DNA of 64,000 bases from Nostoc sp. S4 (lineage in GTDB: Bacteria > Cyanobacteriota > Cyanobacteriia > Cyanobacteriales > Nostocaceae): positions 58,802 through 122,801 of the forward strand of contig JAQYWR010000012.1 of assembly GCA_029379225.1 (NCBI GenBank). The letters run 5' to 3'. The position numbers and the translations under genes are program-made. The notes below the pieces were generated by a model. It searched no databases. It saw only the letters and a list, made by a program, of their open reading frames with translations, and had not been told where the DNA came from. Positions 28,676-39,505 of this stretch are shown piece by piece (positions within the stretch are counted from its first letter, which is position 1; the number at the start of each line of letters is the position of its first letter).

Positions 28676-31129
28676 TTAGCCAACATTTGCCAATAGCAAC
28701 TCTCGTTTTGTTGATTTTTGGACTTTTACTTGAGAGTCATCATCAACATCAACGATCGCAGTATCTCCATCTGTAATTTCACCAGACAACAGTGCTTCGG
28801 CGAGAGAATCTTCCAAAAGACGCATAATCGCTCGGCGTAAAGGTCTAGCGCCATAGCTGGGGTTATAGCCTTCTTGTACTACGCGTTCTTTGAAGCGATC
28901 GCTAACTTCTAAGGTAATTCCTTTTTCCGTCAAGCGGCTAGAAACCTCACGAAGCATAATTTCGGCGATTTGCTTAACTTCATCCCTAGAAAGCTGGGTG
29001 AAGACGATAATTTCATCGAGACGGTTGAGGAACTCTGGACGGAAGTAAGCTTTGAGTTCTTCATTTACCAGGTTGCGAATGCGGTTGTAACTAGCGTCAG
29101 CTTGAGTATCAAAATCAAAGCCTAAACCACTACCGCCTTTTTCAATCACCTTGGAACCGATGTTAGAAGTCAAAATGATCAGCGTATTCTTGAAGTCCAC
29201 TTTCCGACCTTTAGCGTCAGTCAGTTGACCGTCATCCAAGATTTGCAAGAGCATATTGAAGACATCGGGGTGCGCTTTTTCGATTTCGTCAAAAAGCAAC
29301 ACTGTGTATGGTTTACGTCGAACTAGTTCGGTTAACTGTCCACCTTCGTCGTATCCAACATAACCAGGAGGCGAACCAATTAATTTGGATACAGTGTGGC
29401 TTTCCATGTATTCGGACATATCTAAGCGAATCATCGCCTCTTCCGAACCAAAGAAATATGCAGCCAACGCCTTGGCTAATTCTGTTTTCCCAACGCCAGT
29501 GGGGCCAGAAAAGATAAAGCTAGCAATGGGACGATTGGGATTTTTTAAGCCGACGCGGGCGCGACGAATGGCGCGAGATACGGCTGTTACTGCTTGCTCT
29601 TGACCGATGAGCCGCTGGTGTAGAGTGTCTTCAAGGTGCAGAAGTAACTCTGACTCAGATTCAGTCAGCTTGTTAACTGGTACACCAGTCCAAGAAGCCA
29701 CGATTTGGGCGATGTCTTCTTCGTCAACTACAGCAACATTGACAGTTTTATCATTTTGTGCGTATGTTGCTTCTAATTGGTTTGTGAGTTCCAATTCTTG
29801 GTCGCGGAGTTGTCCGGCTTTATCAAAATCCTGGGCTTTAACTGCTGCTTCTTTGGCTTTGGTCACACCAGCGAGTTCGCGTTTGAGTTCTTTATTGGTA
29901 GAACTTTGAGAGTTCCGCAAGCGAACGCGAGAGCCAGCTTCATCAATTAAGTCTATTGCTTTATCTGGCAAAAAGCGATCGCTAATATAGCGGTCTGACA
30001 ACTTGGCTGCTGCTACCACTGCTGTGTCAGAAATTGTGACTTTATGGTGCTGTTCGTAAGCGCCGCGCAAGCCGTAAAGAATTTGTATAGTTTCCTCTAC
30101 TGATGGTTCGCCGACCATAATCGGTTGGAAACGACGCTCTAAGGCGGCATCGCGTTCGATATGCTTACGATATTCATCGAGGGTAGTTGCGCCGATGCAC
30201 TGGAGTTCACCGCGTGCTAAAGCGGGTTTGAGGATGTTGGCTGCATCCAAACCGCCTTCTGTACCACCAGCGCCGACTAGGGTGTGAATTTCGTCAATTA
30301 CTAAGATGATATTGCCTACAGAACGGACTTCTTCGACAACTTTTTTAATCCGTTCTTCAAAATCACCACGGAAGCGAGTTCCGGCCACCAATAACCCCAT
30401 ATCGAGGCTGATGACTTGCTTATCTTGTAACGATTCGGGGACATCTTGATCGACAATACGTTGAGCTAAACCTTCAGCGATCGCAGTTTTACCAACTCCT
30501 GGTTCCCCAATCAATACTGGGTTATTCTTAGTGCGACGACCGAGAATTTGGATAGCACGCTCAATTTCCTTCTCGCGACCGACTACAGGGTCGAGTTGAC
30601 CTGTTTGTGCTAATTTAGTTAAATTTCTGCCAAACTCTTCCATATTGAGCGTTTGGGTGCGCTTTTGATTTCCACCCCCAGCGTAAGCTGGCGCATTTTC
30701 ACCCAAACGGCGAGTAATTGCACTGCGGACAGTCTTAAAATCAACCCCTAGATTTTGTAACACTTTGGCGGCGACACCTTCGCCCGCCTCAGTCAATCCT
30801 AAGAGTAAGTGTTCGGTGTTAATGTAATTCTGTCCCAAACTATGAGCTTCTTTAAACGATTGCTCGAAGAGGCTTTTCACTTTAGGAGTAAAAGGAATTT
30901 CTGGTGGTACAAAACCAGAACCCCTACCAATAATTTTTTCTACCTCACGACGTGCGTCTTTGAGGGTAACGCCTAATTCGGCCAGCACTTTAGCAGCAAC
31001 CCCAGTTCCTTCTCCCATCAAACCCAGGAGAATTTGTTCAGTTCCTACGAAATTGTGTCCCAGGCGACGTGCTTCCTCCTGAGCTAGCATAATTACTCTA
31101 ATGGCTTCGGAAGTGAAGTGTTCAAACAT
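28676..31129 (-). CDS. clpC: ClpC, Hsp100 ATPase of the Clp protease
   Basis: An 817-residue AAA+ unfoldase. It has two N-terminal Clp repeats ([20 protein letters not shown] onward), AAA1 with Walker [14 protein letters not shown] near residue 209, a UVR-like middle segment ([20 protein letters not shown]), AAA2 with [14 protein letters not shown] near 543, and the LGF tripeptide (GSGLGFDFD) near 670 used to dock on ClpP. It feeds substrates to ClpP/ClpR and is essential in cyanobacteria. The ATG at 31129 behind GGAG is chosen; the frame is open a further 19 residues upstream. It ends before a clear terminator. Confidence 0.97.
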   Translation of the reverse strand: MFEHFTSEAIRVIMLAQEEARRLGHNFVGTEQILLGLMGEGTGVAAKVLAELGVTLKDARREVEKIIGRGSGFVPPEIPFTPKVKSLFEQSFKEAHSLGQNYINTEHLLLGLTEAGEGVAAKVLQNLGVDFKTVRSAITRRLGENAPAYAGGGNQKRTQTLNMEEFGRNLTKLAQTGQLDPVVGREKEIERAIQILGRRTKNNPVLIGEPGVGKTAIAEGLAQRIVDQDVPESLQDKQVISLDMGLLVAGTRFRGDFEERIKKVVEEVRSVGNIILVIDEIHTLVGAGGTEGGLDAANILKPALARGELQCIGATTLDEYRKHIERDAALERRFQPIMVGEPSVEETIQILYGLRGAYEQHHKVTISDTAVVAAAKLSDRYISDRFLPDKAIDLIDEAGSRVRLRNSQSSTNKELKRELAGVTKAKEAAVKAQDFDKAGQLRDQELELTNQLEATYAQNDKTVNVAVVDEEDIAQIVASWTGVPVNKLTESESELLLHLEDTLHQRLIGQEQAVTAVSRAIRRARVGLKNPNRPIASFIFSGPTGVGKTELAKALAAYFFGSEEAMIRLDMSEYMESHTVSKLIGSPPGYVGYDEGGQLTELVRRKPYTVLLFDEIEKAHPDVFNMLLQILDDGQLTDAKGRKVDFKNTLIILTSNIGSKVIEKGGSGLGFDFDTQADASYNRIRNLVNEELKAYFRPEFLNRLDEIIVFTQLSRDEVKQIAEIMLREVSSRLTEKGITLEVSDRFKERVVQEGYNPSYGARPLRRAIMRLLEDSLAEALLSGEITDGDTAIVDVDDDSQVKVQKSTKRELLLANVG

Positions 31130-31510
31130 AGCGGGTTCTTGCTCCCTTGCTGCTTCGACTCTGGGTGAGATAAAATTCACCCTCATCTAAAGATTTTTGT
31201 ATTTTCTTAAGGACTAATGTAACTTTATTTAAATTTGACTGGCAGTGGTGAGAGCCGTAAGACCTCAGGTGTAGTTGCCGTCTGGGGAGTACTGAGAGGG
31301 GACTAGGGAAGATGAGCCAGATGTGGTTGACTTGGCGGTAGTTGAATCTCGACTTCACTCGATTTTTGCGTAGTCAAAACTCACCAACCAACAGATGGGG
31401 GAGAATAACTCTCAACTTAGCACTGGGCACTCCCAATTCCCAGTTCTCAATCCCCTTTGTTTAGCTAAACTAAAAACTTAGGATTCAGCACTCAATATTC
31501 AGGACTAACA
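31130..31510. other. Divergent spacer between clpC and DUF3288 gene
   Basis: It should hold promoters for both genes. It contains heptad-type sequences: GGGGACTAGGGA near 31297, TGGGCACTCCCAATTCCCAG near 31423 and AGCACTCAATATTCAGGACT near 31486. No regulatory site can be fixed by eye. Confidence 0.5.
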
Positions 31511-31807
31511 ATGAGTGAAGCAACGGGCGGTAAAGATCAACAGCACCCTCTTTATAACCGCGATCGCCCCCTTATTGATATTTTACTCGCTCAACAAGCA
31601 ACAGACTATAACTTGGCAGAATTAGCTAGATTGCGAATTCGTTATCAAGGCTTTCCAGGGGCGAGAGACATTCAAAAAGATTTAGATAAAGTTTTGCAAC
31701 AGTGGGGTTTGACGGAAGCACAGCTTTTTGAGAAAACTCGCCAACTGCACGACTTGGGCGGTATTTATAAAAGTCGCGGCAAGAAAGAGGAACAGGATTG
31801 GAATTAG
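31511..31807 (+). CDS. DUF3288 family protein
   Basis: A 98-residue protein with the family core KDQQHPLYNRDRPLIDILLA, then DYNLAELARLRIRYQGFPGA and WGLTEAQLFEKTRQLHD. DUF3288 is a small soluble family found in cyanobacteria and without known function. The acidic and aromatic C-terminus (KEEQDWN) is variable. It is divergent from clpC and has no partner downstream. Confidence 0.88.
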   Translation: MSEATGGKDQQHPLYNRDRPLIDILLAQQATDYNLAELARLRIRYQGFPGARDIQKDLDKVLQQWGLTEAQLFEKTRQLHDLGGIYKSRGKKEEQDWN

Positions 31808-32169
31808 GGACTGGAGACAAAGCATTGTTATTCTCCTCTGCTCCCCCTGTGCCCCTCGCAACCAGCCCAAAAGAGGAGGTTCTTCAGGAGGCAGGAGATA
31901 GGAAATAGTTCTTACTGGAGGAATCTACGTTTTAAAAGTTGTAGCTAAGTAGGTGAACGCTTTCTATCGAGCGCACTTTCCGCTCCTACAAGTATCCTCT
32001 TTTAAACTGGGCAATGACCCAGCAACTTTAGTTTTGATTAGTGAGTATCAAAGACTCATTAACAGAGTTCTGAGGTTCATTTCAGACACTCATTAAGAGA
32101 GTTTTGAGGTTCATTCCTCCCCTGCCTCCTGCCTCCTGCCCTCTGCCTCCTGCCTTCTTTTATAAAATT
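31808..32169. other. Spacer with heptad and direct repeats
   Basis: No gene is seen. It holds a GGAGGCAGGAG heptad region near 31883, a 28-nt direct repeat pair at 32054-32115 and a run of CTGCCTCC heptads at 32113-32155, just before the end of the pentapeptide gene. Confidence 0.6.
32054..32115 (+). repeat. 28-nt direct repeat, two copies, period 34
   Basis: Copy 1 begins ACTCATTAACAGAGTTCTGA at 32054 and copy 2 ACTCATTAAGAGAGTTTTGA at 32088; both end GGTTCATT. Only two positions differ. This is a local duplication in the spacer. Confidence 0.85.
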
Positions 32170-32664
32170 CTACTTACATCCTAAAGAATTACGGCTATCC
32201 ACACCAGTTTTAGAATTAACACCACTTGCCTTCGTACAAAGTTTTTTCACTTGTGTTTTATCTAAAACTGCATTTGTGAAATCAGCACCAGTAATATCAA
32301 CATTTTCAAAAGTAGAACGCAGCATCATTGCCTCGCTTAAGACTGCATCGGTTAAATCAGTATTTTTAAATCTTGCTAGATAGGCTATGCCATTAGTAAA
32401 ATCTGCACCATGCAGATTCACTCCCTCTAAGACAGTGCCGTTAAACACGACGCCGCGTAAGTCAGCGTTGCTAAAGTTAGCATTTTCTAAATCGACATTG
32501 GTAAACTCAGTGCCAACTAAACTTTGACCAGAGTAATCCTTAGCCTGAAGGTTATCTCCAGCAGAACGGGTAATACTGGAAGAACTTGCAGCTTGGGCTG
32601 AGAGCGGAAAAACAAAAAGAACTATAGCTAAGACAAAGCTAGCTAGTATTTGCCGATACTTCAT
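32170..32664 (-). CDS. Exported pentapeptide-repeat protein, probably thylakoid-lumenal
   Basis: A 164-residue protein with a signal peptide (MKYRQILASFVLAIVLFVFP, cut near AQAASS). The mature part has tandem A(D/N)LXX pentapeptides: DLENANFSNADLRGVVFN, GVNLHGADFTNG and ENVDITGADFTNAVL. These form a right-handed quadrilateral beta-helix. The C-terminus has two cysteines (VKKLCTKASG and SLGCK) that could make a disulfide. It matches the TL15/TL17-type lumenal proteins, whose role is unclear. Export by Sec is predicted. Confidence 0.88.
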   Translation of the reverse strand: MKYRQILASFVLAIVLFVFPLSAQAASSSSITRSAGDNLQAKDYSGQSLVGTEFTNVDLENANFSNADLRGVVFNGTVLEGVNLHGADFTNGIAYLARFKNTDLTDAVLSEAMMLRSTFENVDITGADFTNAVLDKTQVKKLCTKASGVNSKTGVDSRNSLGCK

Positions 32665-33061
32665 AATGTTAAATTAACAAATCTCAACATTTTTCACCAT
32701 TAACTATTAAACCTTAATAAAGAGTGTTGAACGCCAGTTGCTTCTTTCAAGAAACAAGGCAGGAGGCAGAGGGCAGAAGGCAGAAGGGAAGAGGATTTGA
32801 CTTGTTTACTTCTATTCGTACCGGGTGGTATACCGCTTATGCGCCTGCTCCTAAGGGAGACGCTGCGCGAACAACGGGGGGAACCCCCACAACGCACTGG
32901 CTCCTATTGAGTGTTGACTGAGGAATTATTATTTACCTCTGTGCCCCTTTTTAATTCTCGATTTAAAATCTAAAATCCCAAATCCCAAATCGTATATTCT
33001 GTTAAACAAGAAAGCATCTCGTAGGATAGAGAGATGTTAAGGTGCGATCGCATAAATACCT
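32665..33061. other. Spacer with composite repeats before gcvT
   Basis: It holds the second copy of a purine-rich heptad repeat (32749-32807), a GC-rich palindromic stretch at about 32830-32895 (including AAGGGAGACGCTGCGCGAAC and GGGGGGAACCCCC) and a HIP1 site at 33044. No glycine riboswitch was recognised upstream of gcvT. Confidence 0.6.
32749..32807 (+). repeat. Purine-rich heptad repeat, copy 2
   Basis: It opens AAGAAACAAGGCAGGAGGCA and closes GAGGATTTGACTTGTTT. The copy at 21583-21627 has the same ends but is 14 nt (two heptads) shorter, which shows copy-number change in GGCAGAR units. Confidence 0.85.
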
Positions 33062-34198
33062 GTGGCTAATCAAGAAGACAACGCCCAATCCTTGGCGCGA
33101 ACTATTTTATATCAATTGGGTGTAGAACTCAAAGCACGCTTTACCAGCTTTGGTGGTTGGGAAATGCCAGTCCAATATAGTGGCATTAGCCGCGAACACG
33201 AAGCTGTAAGAAATACAGCCGGCATGTTCGATATTTCCCACATGGGCAAATTTACTCTCCAAGGTAAAAATCTAATATCACAACTCCAGTTTTTAGTACC
33301 CTCAGACTTGAGTAGGTTGCAACCTGGTCAAGCACAATACACGGTGTTGTTAAATCCCCAAGGGGGAATTATTGATGACATCATTGTTTATTACCAAGGT
33401 GAAGATGCCACTGGTATACAAAAGGCGTCTATTATAGTCAATGCATCAACTACTGCTAAAGACAAAGTATGGTTATTGCAATACCTTGACCAAAATCAGT
33501 TGCAATTCCAAGACCTTTCACTAGAAAAAGCTTTAATTGCCGTGCAAGGGCCAAAAGCTATTAAATATCTCCAACCTTTAGTACAAGAAGACTTACAATC
33601 AATCAAAGCATTTGGTCATCTCCAAGCAACGGTACTAGGTAAACCAGCCTTCATAGCCCGCACAGGTTACACCGGAGAAGATGGTTTTGAGGTAATGGTA
33701 GATCCTGATGTGGCAGTAGAATTGTGGCAAAGTCTCCATGATGCTGGCGTCATTTCCTGCGGACTCGGTGCAAGAGATACCTTGCGGCTAGAAGCAGCAA
33801 TGGCACTTTACGGACAAGACATCGACGACACCACCACACCCTTAGAAGCCGGTTTGGGCTGGCTAGTTCACCTAGATACCACAGGTAATTTTATCGGTCG
33901 GGCAGTTTTAGAACAGCAAAAAGCTGTGGGAGTGCAGCGGCGCTTGGTAGGTTTACAAACCCAAGGACGCAACATTGCTCGTCATGGCTACCAAATTCTC
34001 TCAGTAGGTAAAGTAGTGGGAGAAGTCACCAGTGGTACTTTGTCTCCCACACTTGGTTATCCCATTGCTTTAGCCTACGTTCCCACACAGTTAGCAATTG
34101 TTAATCAGCAATTAGAAGTTGAGATTCGTGGCAAAGCTTACCCAGCAGTTGTAGTTAAACGTCCCTTCTATCGGTCAAAAAATCGTGTTACTAACTGA
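33062..34198 (+). CDS. gcvT: Glycine cleavage T protein (aminomethyltransferase)
   Basis: A 378-residue enzyme that moves the methylene group from aminomethyl-lipoyl-GcvH to tetrahydrofolate, releasing ammonia. Landmarks are FTSFGGWEMPVQYSGISREH, then FDISHMGKF and ARTGYTGEDGFEVMV, and the C-terminal SGTLSPTLGYPIALAYV. The proposed start is GTG at 33062. It heads the gcvT-gcvH-gcvP cluster. In cyanobacteria the complex recycles photorespiratory glycine and supplies one-carbon units. Confidence 0.96.
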   Translation: MANQEDNAQSLARTILYQLGVELKARFTSFGGWEMPVQYSGISREHEAVRNTAGMFDISHMGKFTLQGKNLISQLQFLVPSDLSRLQPGQAQYTVLLNPQGGIIDDIIVYYQGEDATGIQKASIIVNASTTAKDKVWLLQYLDQNQLQFQDLSLEKALIAVQGPKAIKYLQPLVQEDLQSIKAFGHLQATVLGKPAFIARTGYTGEDGFEVMVDPDVAVELWQSLHDAGVISCGLGARDTLRLEAAMALYGQDIDDTTTPLEAGLGWLVHLDTTGNFIGRAVLEQQKAVGVQRRLVGLQTQGRNIARHGYQILSVGKVVGEVTSGTLSPTLGYPIALAYVPTQLAIVNQQLEVEIRGKAYPAVVVKRPFYRSKNRVTN

Positions 34199-34401
34199 TA
34201 AGTGCTGAGGTTTTTAAGGAATAATGTGTTTTCAGTGGTGCCCAGTTCTGAGTACCAAGTCAAGAAGTGAGAATTTGCTTTTTTCACTCATTGCTCAGCA
34301 CCGCTTCTGTGAGTTACTCAATCTATAGTAAGGTTTATTACCAAATATGGCTTGGATGACTGTTAAGGCAATAAATTGTTTGATAAGGGAGAGGAAGTGA
34401 T

Positions 34402-34791
34402 ATGTCTTTTGAATATCCTCAAGATTTTAGATACCTGGATTCTCATGAATACGTGCGACTAGATGGCGAAATTGCTACCATTGGTATTACTGAGTTTGCT
34501 GTAGACCAATTGGGTGATATCGTGTTTTTGGAACTGCCAGAAATTGGTGATTTAGTGACAAAGGGAGATAGATTTGGCACTATTGAATCAGTGAAAGCCG
34601 TTGAAGAATTAAATTCGCCTGTGACTGGCACAGTCGTAGAACGCAATGATACTTTGATTGACGAGCCGGAACAAATATCAGATGACCCTTATGGAGAAGG
34701 ATGGTTTTTAAAAGTGCGTGTCAATGACGCTGATGAAGTCAATGATGCCTTGACTGCTGATGAATACCGCGCTCAGGTAGAAGGCGAGTAG
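34402..34791 (+). CDS. gcvH: Glycine cleavage H protein
   Basis: A 129-residue lipoyl carrier. The lipoylation site is Lys65 in [15 protein letters not shown], in the usual hairpin, and [13 protein letters not shown] is the family core. It shuttles the aminomethyl group between GcvP, GcvT and the L protein. It starts 203 nt after gcvT behind AGAGGAAG. The spacer carries no strong terminator, so co-transcription is possible. Confidence 0.97.
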   Translation: MSFEYPQDFRYLDSHEYVRLDGEIATIGITEFAVDQLGDIVFLELPEIGDLVTKGDRFGTIESVKAVEELNSPVTGTVVERNDTLIDEPEQISDDPYGEGWFLKVRVNDADEVNDALTADEYRAQVEGE

Positions 34792-34823
34792 AGACTGGGG
34801 AATGGGGCTGGAAGTGTTGACTG

Positions 34824-34844
34824 AGGAGTTAGGAGTTAGGAGTT
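34824..34844 (+). repeat. AGGAGTT heptad repeat, three units
   Basis: Three exact copies of AGGAGTT lie 32 nt after the gcvH stop. The reverse complement AACTCCT is the unit at 37972-38006, so the same heptad family brackets gcvP in opposite orientation. Confidence 0.9.
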
Positions 34845-35004
34845 ATTATTCTCTCCTTTGCTGCCGTGCCCCTATCCTCTTCATCGCTCTCTAGCAAGCC
34901 CTAAGTTATGAAATTTAGATAATTTGAATAAATTGATAAATTACACTTACCTGTCATCAGTATTTGTTGCAAAATATTAAATAGTACCATTTGGAGAGTA
35001 ATTT

Positions 35005-37944
35005 GTGGTATCACATCTCCCTATTCTGAAGTCTAGCGATCGCCATTTGCTAGACGAAACAAGCGAACATTTAAGTAATTTTGCACCAAGACACATTGGC
35101 CCTAACTTTGATGACATCCAGCAAATGCTCGAAGTCTTGGGGTTTTCTAGCTTAGATGCCCTGATTGAGCAAACAGTACCGAAGACAATTCGGCTCAAGC
35201 AACCGCTAAAGTTACCACAAGCAGAAAGTGAATACGCAGCCCTAGCATTGTTAAAAAAAGTTGCTGCCAAAAATCAAGTTTTCCGCTCATATATTGGTAT
35301 GGGATACTACGACAGTATTACCCCTCCAGTCATTGGACGTAATATCCTAGAAAACCCTGGTTGGTATACTGCTTACACTCCTTATCAGCCAGAAATTGCC
35401 CAAGGACGATTGGAAGCACTACTAAATTTCCAAACCATGATTATCGACCTCACAGGTTTGGAAATTGCCAATGCTTCGTTACTGGATGAAGCTACAGCCG
35501 CCGCAGAAGCGATGAGCCTCAGCTATGGTGTTTCTAAAAATAAGGCAAATGGCTATTTTGTTTCTCGTGATTGCCATCCCCAAACCATTGATGTGTTGCA
35601 GACTCGCGCTAAACCGTTAGGTATTAACATTATTATTGGCGATAGTCAAACATTTGATTTCGAGGAACCAATTTTTGGTGCTGTTCTGCAATACCCAGCA
35701 AGTGATGGCACGATTTACGATTACCGCGCTTTTATTGAAAAAGCCCATGCTCAGGGTGCATTGGTGACGGTAGCAGCAGATCCCTTAAGTTTAACTTTAT
35801 TAACCCCTCCTGGAGAATTTGGTGCTGACATTGCTGTAGGCAGTACCCAACGCTTCGGTATTCCCTTGGGGTTTGGAGGACCTCATGCGGCATACTTTGC
35901 AACTAAACAAGAGTATAAGCGGTTAGTTCCAGGACGAATTGTTGGAGTATCAAAAGATGCTCAAGGGAAGCCTGCATTGCGTCTGGCCTTACAAACCCGC
36001 GAGCAACATATCCGCCGCGAAAAAGCTACTAGTAATATCTGCACTGCACAGGTGTTACTGGCGGTGATGGCGAGTATGTACGCCGTTTATCATGGCCCAG
36101 AAGGACTGAAGAAGATTGCTGAAAGGATACATGACAAAACTTCAATTTTGGCAGAGTGGTTACAGCGACTAGGTTATAACATCAGTTCCAAATTATTCTT
36201 TGATACACTGCGGGTAGAGTTGGGAACCAAACCCCTGCAAGAAATACTAGAAGCTGCTCAAGCCTATCAAATTAACTTGCGTATTTTTGATGATTCAAGT
36301 GTAGGTATTTCGTTGGATGAAACAACTACATTTGAAGATGTTAAAGATATATGCCGGATTTTTGCAGGTACAGATGAGCTAGATGAGCTACCATTTGTTT
36401 TGAATATCCAGGAGATGGATTGGATAATTCAACAATCGCACTTAAAAGAGAAACCCTTCAGCCGCCAAAGCACCTATCTGACTCATCCAGTTTTTAACCG
36501 CTATCATTCAGAAACAGAGTTATTGCGCTATCTCCACAGGCTAGAAACCAAAGATTTATCGCTAACTACATCGATGATTCCCTTGGGTTCTTGCACAATG
36601 AAGTTGAATGCGACTGCTGAAATGATTCCGGTAACTTGGGAAGAATTTGGCAAGATTCATCCTTTTGCCCCGGCGTCGCAAACTCAAGGTTATCAAATTT
36701 TGTTTGGGCAACTTGAAGCATGGTTAGCTGAAATTACTGGTTTTGCGGGAATTTCTCTACAGCCAAATGCGGGTTCTCAAGGTGAATATGCTGGACTTTT
36801 AGTAATTCGTCAATATCACGAAAGTCGCAAAGAAGGACACCGCAACGTCTGTTTGATTCCTACCTCAGCGCATGGGACAAACCCAGCGAGTGCGGTGATG
36901 TGTGGCATGAAGGTAGTGGCAGTTGCCTGTGATTCCCAAGGTAACATTGACGTTGATGACTTGAAAGCTAAGGCAGAAAAACACAAGCTAGAACTCGCTG
37001 CCTTAATGGTGACATATCCCTCGACTCACGGTGTTTTTGAGGAAGCAATTCAGGAAATCTGTGCAGTTGTTCATGCCCACGGTGGACAAGTTTACATGGA
37101 TGGGGCAAATATGAACGCCCAAGTAGGAATATGCCGTCCTAGGGATATTGGTGCGGATGTCTGTCACTTAAACTTGCACAAAACTTTCTGTATTCCTCAC
37201 GGTGGTGGCGGCCCTGGTATGGGGCCTATTGGCGTTGCTTCTCATCTTGTACCGTTCCTACCCGGACATCCTGTTGTCACTATCGACAAGTCAGCTGGAA
37301 AATCTCATCTTGGTGCGGTGGCGGCTGCGCCTTGGGGTAGTGCGAGTATCTTGGTGATTTCTTGGATGTACATTGCAATGATGGGTACATCTGGTTTAAC
37401 CCAAGCAACGAAAGTAGCAATTCTCAATGCTAACTACATCGCTAAAAGACTTGAATCTTACTATCCAGTTTTATATCAAGGGAAAAATGGTTTAGTTGCC
37501 CATGAATGTATTTTAGATTTGCGATCGCTCAAAAAATCTGCGGCGATCGAAATCGATGATGTTGCTAAGCGTTTGATGGATTATGGTTTCCACGCGCCGA
37601 CTGTCTCTTGGCCTGTGGGGGGTACAATCATGGTGGAACCTACAGAAAGCGAATCAAAACAAGAATTAGATCGTTTCTGCGATGCGTTGATTTCTATTCG
37701 TCAAGAAATTGCCGAAATCGAATCAGGCAAGGTAGATGTCCAAGATAATCTTTTGAAGAACGCACCCCACACTGCTGAAAGTCTGATTAGCGGAGAATGG
37801 CATCATCCCTATTCTCGCGAACAAGCTGCCTACCCTGCGCCTTGGACTCGCGAATATAAATTCTGGCCTGCTGTTGGTCGCATTGATGCAGCTTTTGGTG
37901 ACAGGAATTTTGTTTGCTCTTGTCTGCCAATGGATGCTTATTAA
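35005..37944 (+). CDS. gcvP: Glycine dehydrogenase (decarboxylating), P protein
   Basis: A 979-residue fused P protein that decarboxylates glycine with PLP and loads the rest on GcvH lipoate. The PLP lysine is Lys726 in [19 protein letters not shown]. Other landmarks are [14 protein letters not shown] (N-terminus), [19 protein letters not shown] and [18 protein letters not shown]. The start is GTG behind TTTGGAGAG. Both halves of the homodimer-type protein are present in one chain, unlike split GcvPA/GcvPB. Confidence 0.97.
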   Translation: MVSHLPILKSSDRHLLDETSEHLSNFAPRHIGPNFDDIQQMLEVLGFSSLDALIEQTVPKTIRLKQPLKLPQAESEYAALALLKKVAAKNQVFRSYIGMGYYDSITPPVIGRNILENPGWYTAYTPYQPEIAQGRLEALLNFQTMIIDLTGLEIANASLLDEATAAAEAMSLSYGVSKNKANGYFVSRDCHPQTIDVLQTRAKPLGINIIIGDSQTFDFEEPIFGAVLQYPASDGTIYDYRAFIEKAHAQGALVTVAADPLSLTLLTPPGEFGADIAVGSTQRFGIPLGFGGPHAAYFATKQEYKRLVPGRIVGVSKDAQGKPALRLALQTREQHIRREKATSNICTAQVLLAVMASMYAVYHGPEGLKKIAERIHDKTSILAEWLQRLGYNISSKLFFDTLRVELGTKPLQEILEAAQAYQINLRIFDDSSVGISLDETTTFEDVKDICRIFAGTDELDELPFVLNIQEMDWIIQQSHLKEKPFSRQSTYLTHPVFNRYHSETELLRYLHRLETKDLSLTTSMIPLGSCTMKLNATAEMIPVTWEEFGKIHPFAPASQTQGYQILFGQLEAWLAEITGFAGISLQPNAGSQGEYAGLLVIRQYHESRKEGHRNVCLIPTSAHGTNPASAVMCGMKVVAVACDSQGNIDVDDLKAKAEKHKLELAALMVTYPSTHGVFEEAIQEICAVVHAHGGQVYMDGANMNAQVGICRPRDIGADVCHLNLHKTFCIPHGGGGPGMGPIGVASHLVPFLPGHPVVTIDKSAGKSHLGAVAAAPWGSASILVISWMYIAMMGTSGLTQATKVAILNANYIAKRLESYYPVLYQGKNGLVAHECILDLRSLKKSAAIEIDDVAKRLMDYGFHAPTVSWPVGGTIMVEPTESESKQELDRFCDALISIRQEIAEIESGKVDVQDNLLKNAPHTAESLISGEWHHPYSREQAAYPAPWTREYKFWPAVGRIDAAFGDRNFVCSCLPMDAY

Positions 37945-37971
37945 GTAATAAGTGATAGAGTTAGGAATTAA

Positions 37972-38006
37972 AACTCCTAACTCTTAACTCCTAACTTTTA
38001 ACTCTT
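37972..38006 (+). repeat. AACTCCT heptad repeat overlapping the end of an SDR gene
   Basis: Five 7-nt units in a row (AACTCCT, AACTCTT, AACTCCT, AACTTTT, AACTCTT). The minus-strand SDR gene stops inside it at 37984, so its last residues (KVRS) and stop codon are written in repeat sequence. Confidence 0.9.
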
Positions 38007-38859
38007 CTAATTCTTTTTTAATTGATAAAGGCTGATACCCCAATGCAAATGCTTTAGAACTATTTAAAGAAACATCTGCGGGTCTGGGTGCTGGCATTTT
38101 CACATCTTGCTGTCGGCAGGCTTTAATTCCAGTAGGCAGTAGTTGAAAGACTTCAGCTAATAGCTGACCAAAATCATAGCGTGATATTCGCTCTTTTCCA
38201 CCTAAGTGAATAATACCGCTAACTTTTTCTAATGCTAATAATAATCCTTTTGCCGCAGTTGTTCCACTTACTGGTGTGCGGAATTCATCAATAAATAAAT
38301 TTAGTTCTTTTCCGTCTTTTAAAGTTTGAATAAATGGTTGAATAAAACTTTTTGCTGTGGGTGTTGCTGCACCAAACATTAAAGGCATTCGGCATACTGC
38401 GGTCATGGGATATCGCTCCAGCATACCTACTTCAGCTAAGGCTTTTTGCTCGCCGTAAATGTTTACAGGACAGACAGAATCAGTTTCACAATAGGGAGCA
38501 TTTAAACCATCAAAAACTAAATCGGTTGAAGTAAAAGCGCAAGGAATAGAATTATCCGCGCAAAGTCCGGCAATATTGCACGATGCTGTGACATTAATTG
38601 TGTGAGATTCTTCAGGGTGAGTTTGACAAAAGTTAGGTTGTGAATCAGCAGCTGTATGAATAACTGCTGCTGGTTTGATAATACTAAATATACGGCGCAA
38701 TTCCTGAAAGTCTGTCAAATTAACTTTTAATATTTTAATGCCAGGAATCTCAACAGGATGGGAAAAATAAGTACCATAAATTTCCCATTCTTGTTTTGCA
38801 AGCTGGCAAAGATGCCATCCTAAAAAACCACTGGCTCCAGTGATTAATAATCTTTTCAT
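37984..38859 (-). CDS. RmlD-like NAD(P)-dependent sugar-nucleotide reductase (SDR family)
   Basis: A 291-residue extended/atypical SDR. The Rossmann motif is LLITGASGFLGWHL at the N-terminus, then AAVIHTAADSQPNFC, and the catalytic YGEQK (YxxxK) near residue 145 with FTSTDLVFDG upstream. The arrangement matches dTDP-4-dehydrorhamnose reductase-like enzymes; the exact sugar or other substrate is not known, since no rml genes are adjacent. The stop lies in a heptad repeat, so the normal C-terminus may have been replaced. It converges with gcvP. Confidence 0.82.
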   Translation of the reverse strand: MKRLLITGASGFLGWHLCQLAKQEWEIYGTYFSHPVEIPGIKILKVNLTDFQELRRIFSIIKPAAVIHTAADSQPNFCQTHPEESHTINVTASCNIAGLCADNSIPCAFTSTDLVFDGLNAPYCETDSVCPVNIYGEQKALAEVGMLERYPMTAVCRMPLMFGAATPTAKSFIQPFIQTLKDGKELNLFIDEFRTPVSGTTAAKGLLLALEKVSGIIHLGGKERISRYDFGQLLAEVFQLLPTGIKACRQQDVKMPAPRPADVSLNSSKAFALGYQPLSIKKELEELKVRS

Positions 38860-38884
38860 GTTTCATTGAATGAAGCAATACTAC

Positions 38885-39451
38885 TTATGGGAACCACCAG
38901 CTTCTGCCATTACTGTAAAATTGAAACCGTCCAAAGCCAAGAAATTGACCGTGGGATTTCTCGCCTACTGGGAATGCTGTGACACCCATTAAGTAAACAC
39001 CAGAAAAACTGGGATTAATTACGGGGCGGAGGGCAATTGTAACTGTTTGTCCTGGGGTCACAGGTGGGTCAAAATTCACAGTGATTGTGCGGGTTTTGCG
39101 TTCTCTAGTGACTGGCCCTAGTGTTAATTGCGTTTTTTTGCGATCGCCTGTTGTGACAAACGCACGGGTATCATCAAGATCGTACTGGATATTCTGCGAC
39201 CCTTCACGTTGAGCGATCGTTACCTTCTGGAGAGATTCTCCAGCATTTTCCGGTAGATTGATAGTGAAATAGTAAGTTGCGCCCCAAACATTTACATCTT
39301 TGTAAGTAGTTGTCGCGTCAAGGAGTTTCGGTGGTTGGACAAAATAGACTGTACCATCTGCAAGTTGCACTGCTTGAGTCACTGGAACAGTGACTTCCCC
39401 AATACCAATTGCTAAAGAAAGTGTTATGCCAAACAAAGTTGCAACACGCAT
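38885..39451 (-). CDS. DUF2808 domain protein, exported
   Basis: A 188-residue protein with an N-terminal signal (MRVATLFGITLSLAIGIGEV) and a beta-rich mature part: VYFVQPPKLLDATTTY, ATYYFTINLPENAGESLQKV and VTPGQTVTIALRPVINPSFS. These match DUF2808, a cyanobacterial secreted family of unknown function. The ATG at 39451 is chosen over a TTG 30 nt upstream because AGAAG precedes it. It lies 25 nt before the SDR gene and may be in an operon with it. Confidence 0.85.
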   Translation of the reverse strand: MRVATLFGITLSLAIGIGEVTVPVTQAVQLADGTVYFVQPPKLLDATTTYKDVNVWGATYYFTINLPENAGESLQKVTIAQREGSQNIQYDLDDTRAFVTTGDRKKTQLTLGPVTRERKTRTITVNFDPPVTPGQTVTIALRPVINPSFSGVYLMGVTAFPVGEKSHGQFLGFGRFQFYSNGRSWWFP

Positions 39452-39505
39452 CTTCTGATATAGATTACCTAAAATAAACAAAAGTGTTAATTAGTAAAAA
39501 ACACC

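Noticed and set aside
32900..33061. Glycine riboswitch before gcvT
   Set aside because: No tandem aptamer core could be found in the spacer.
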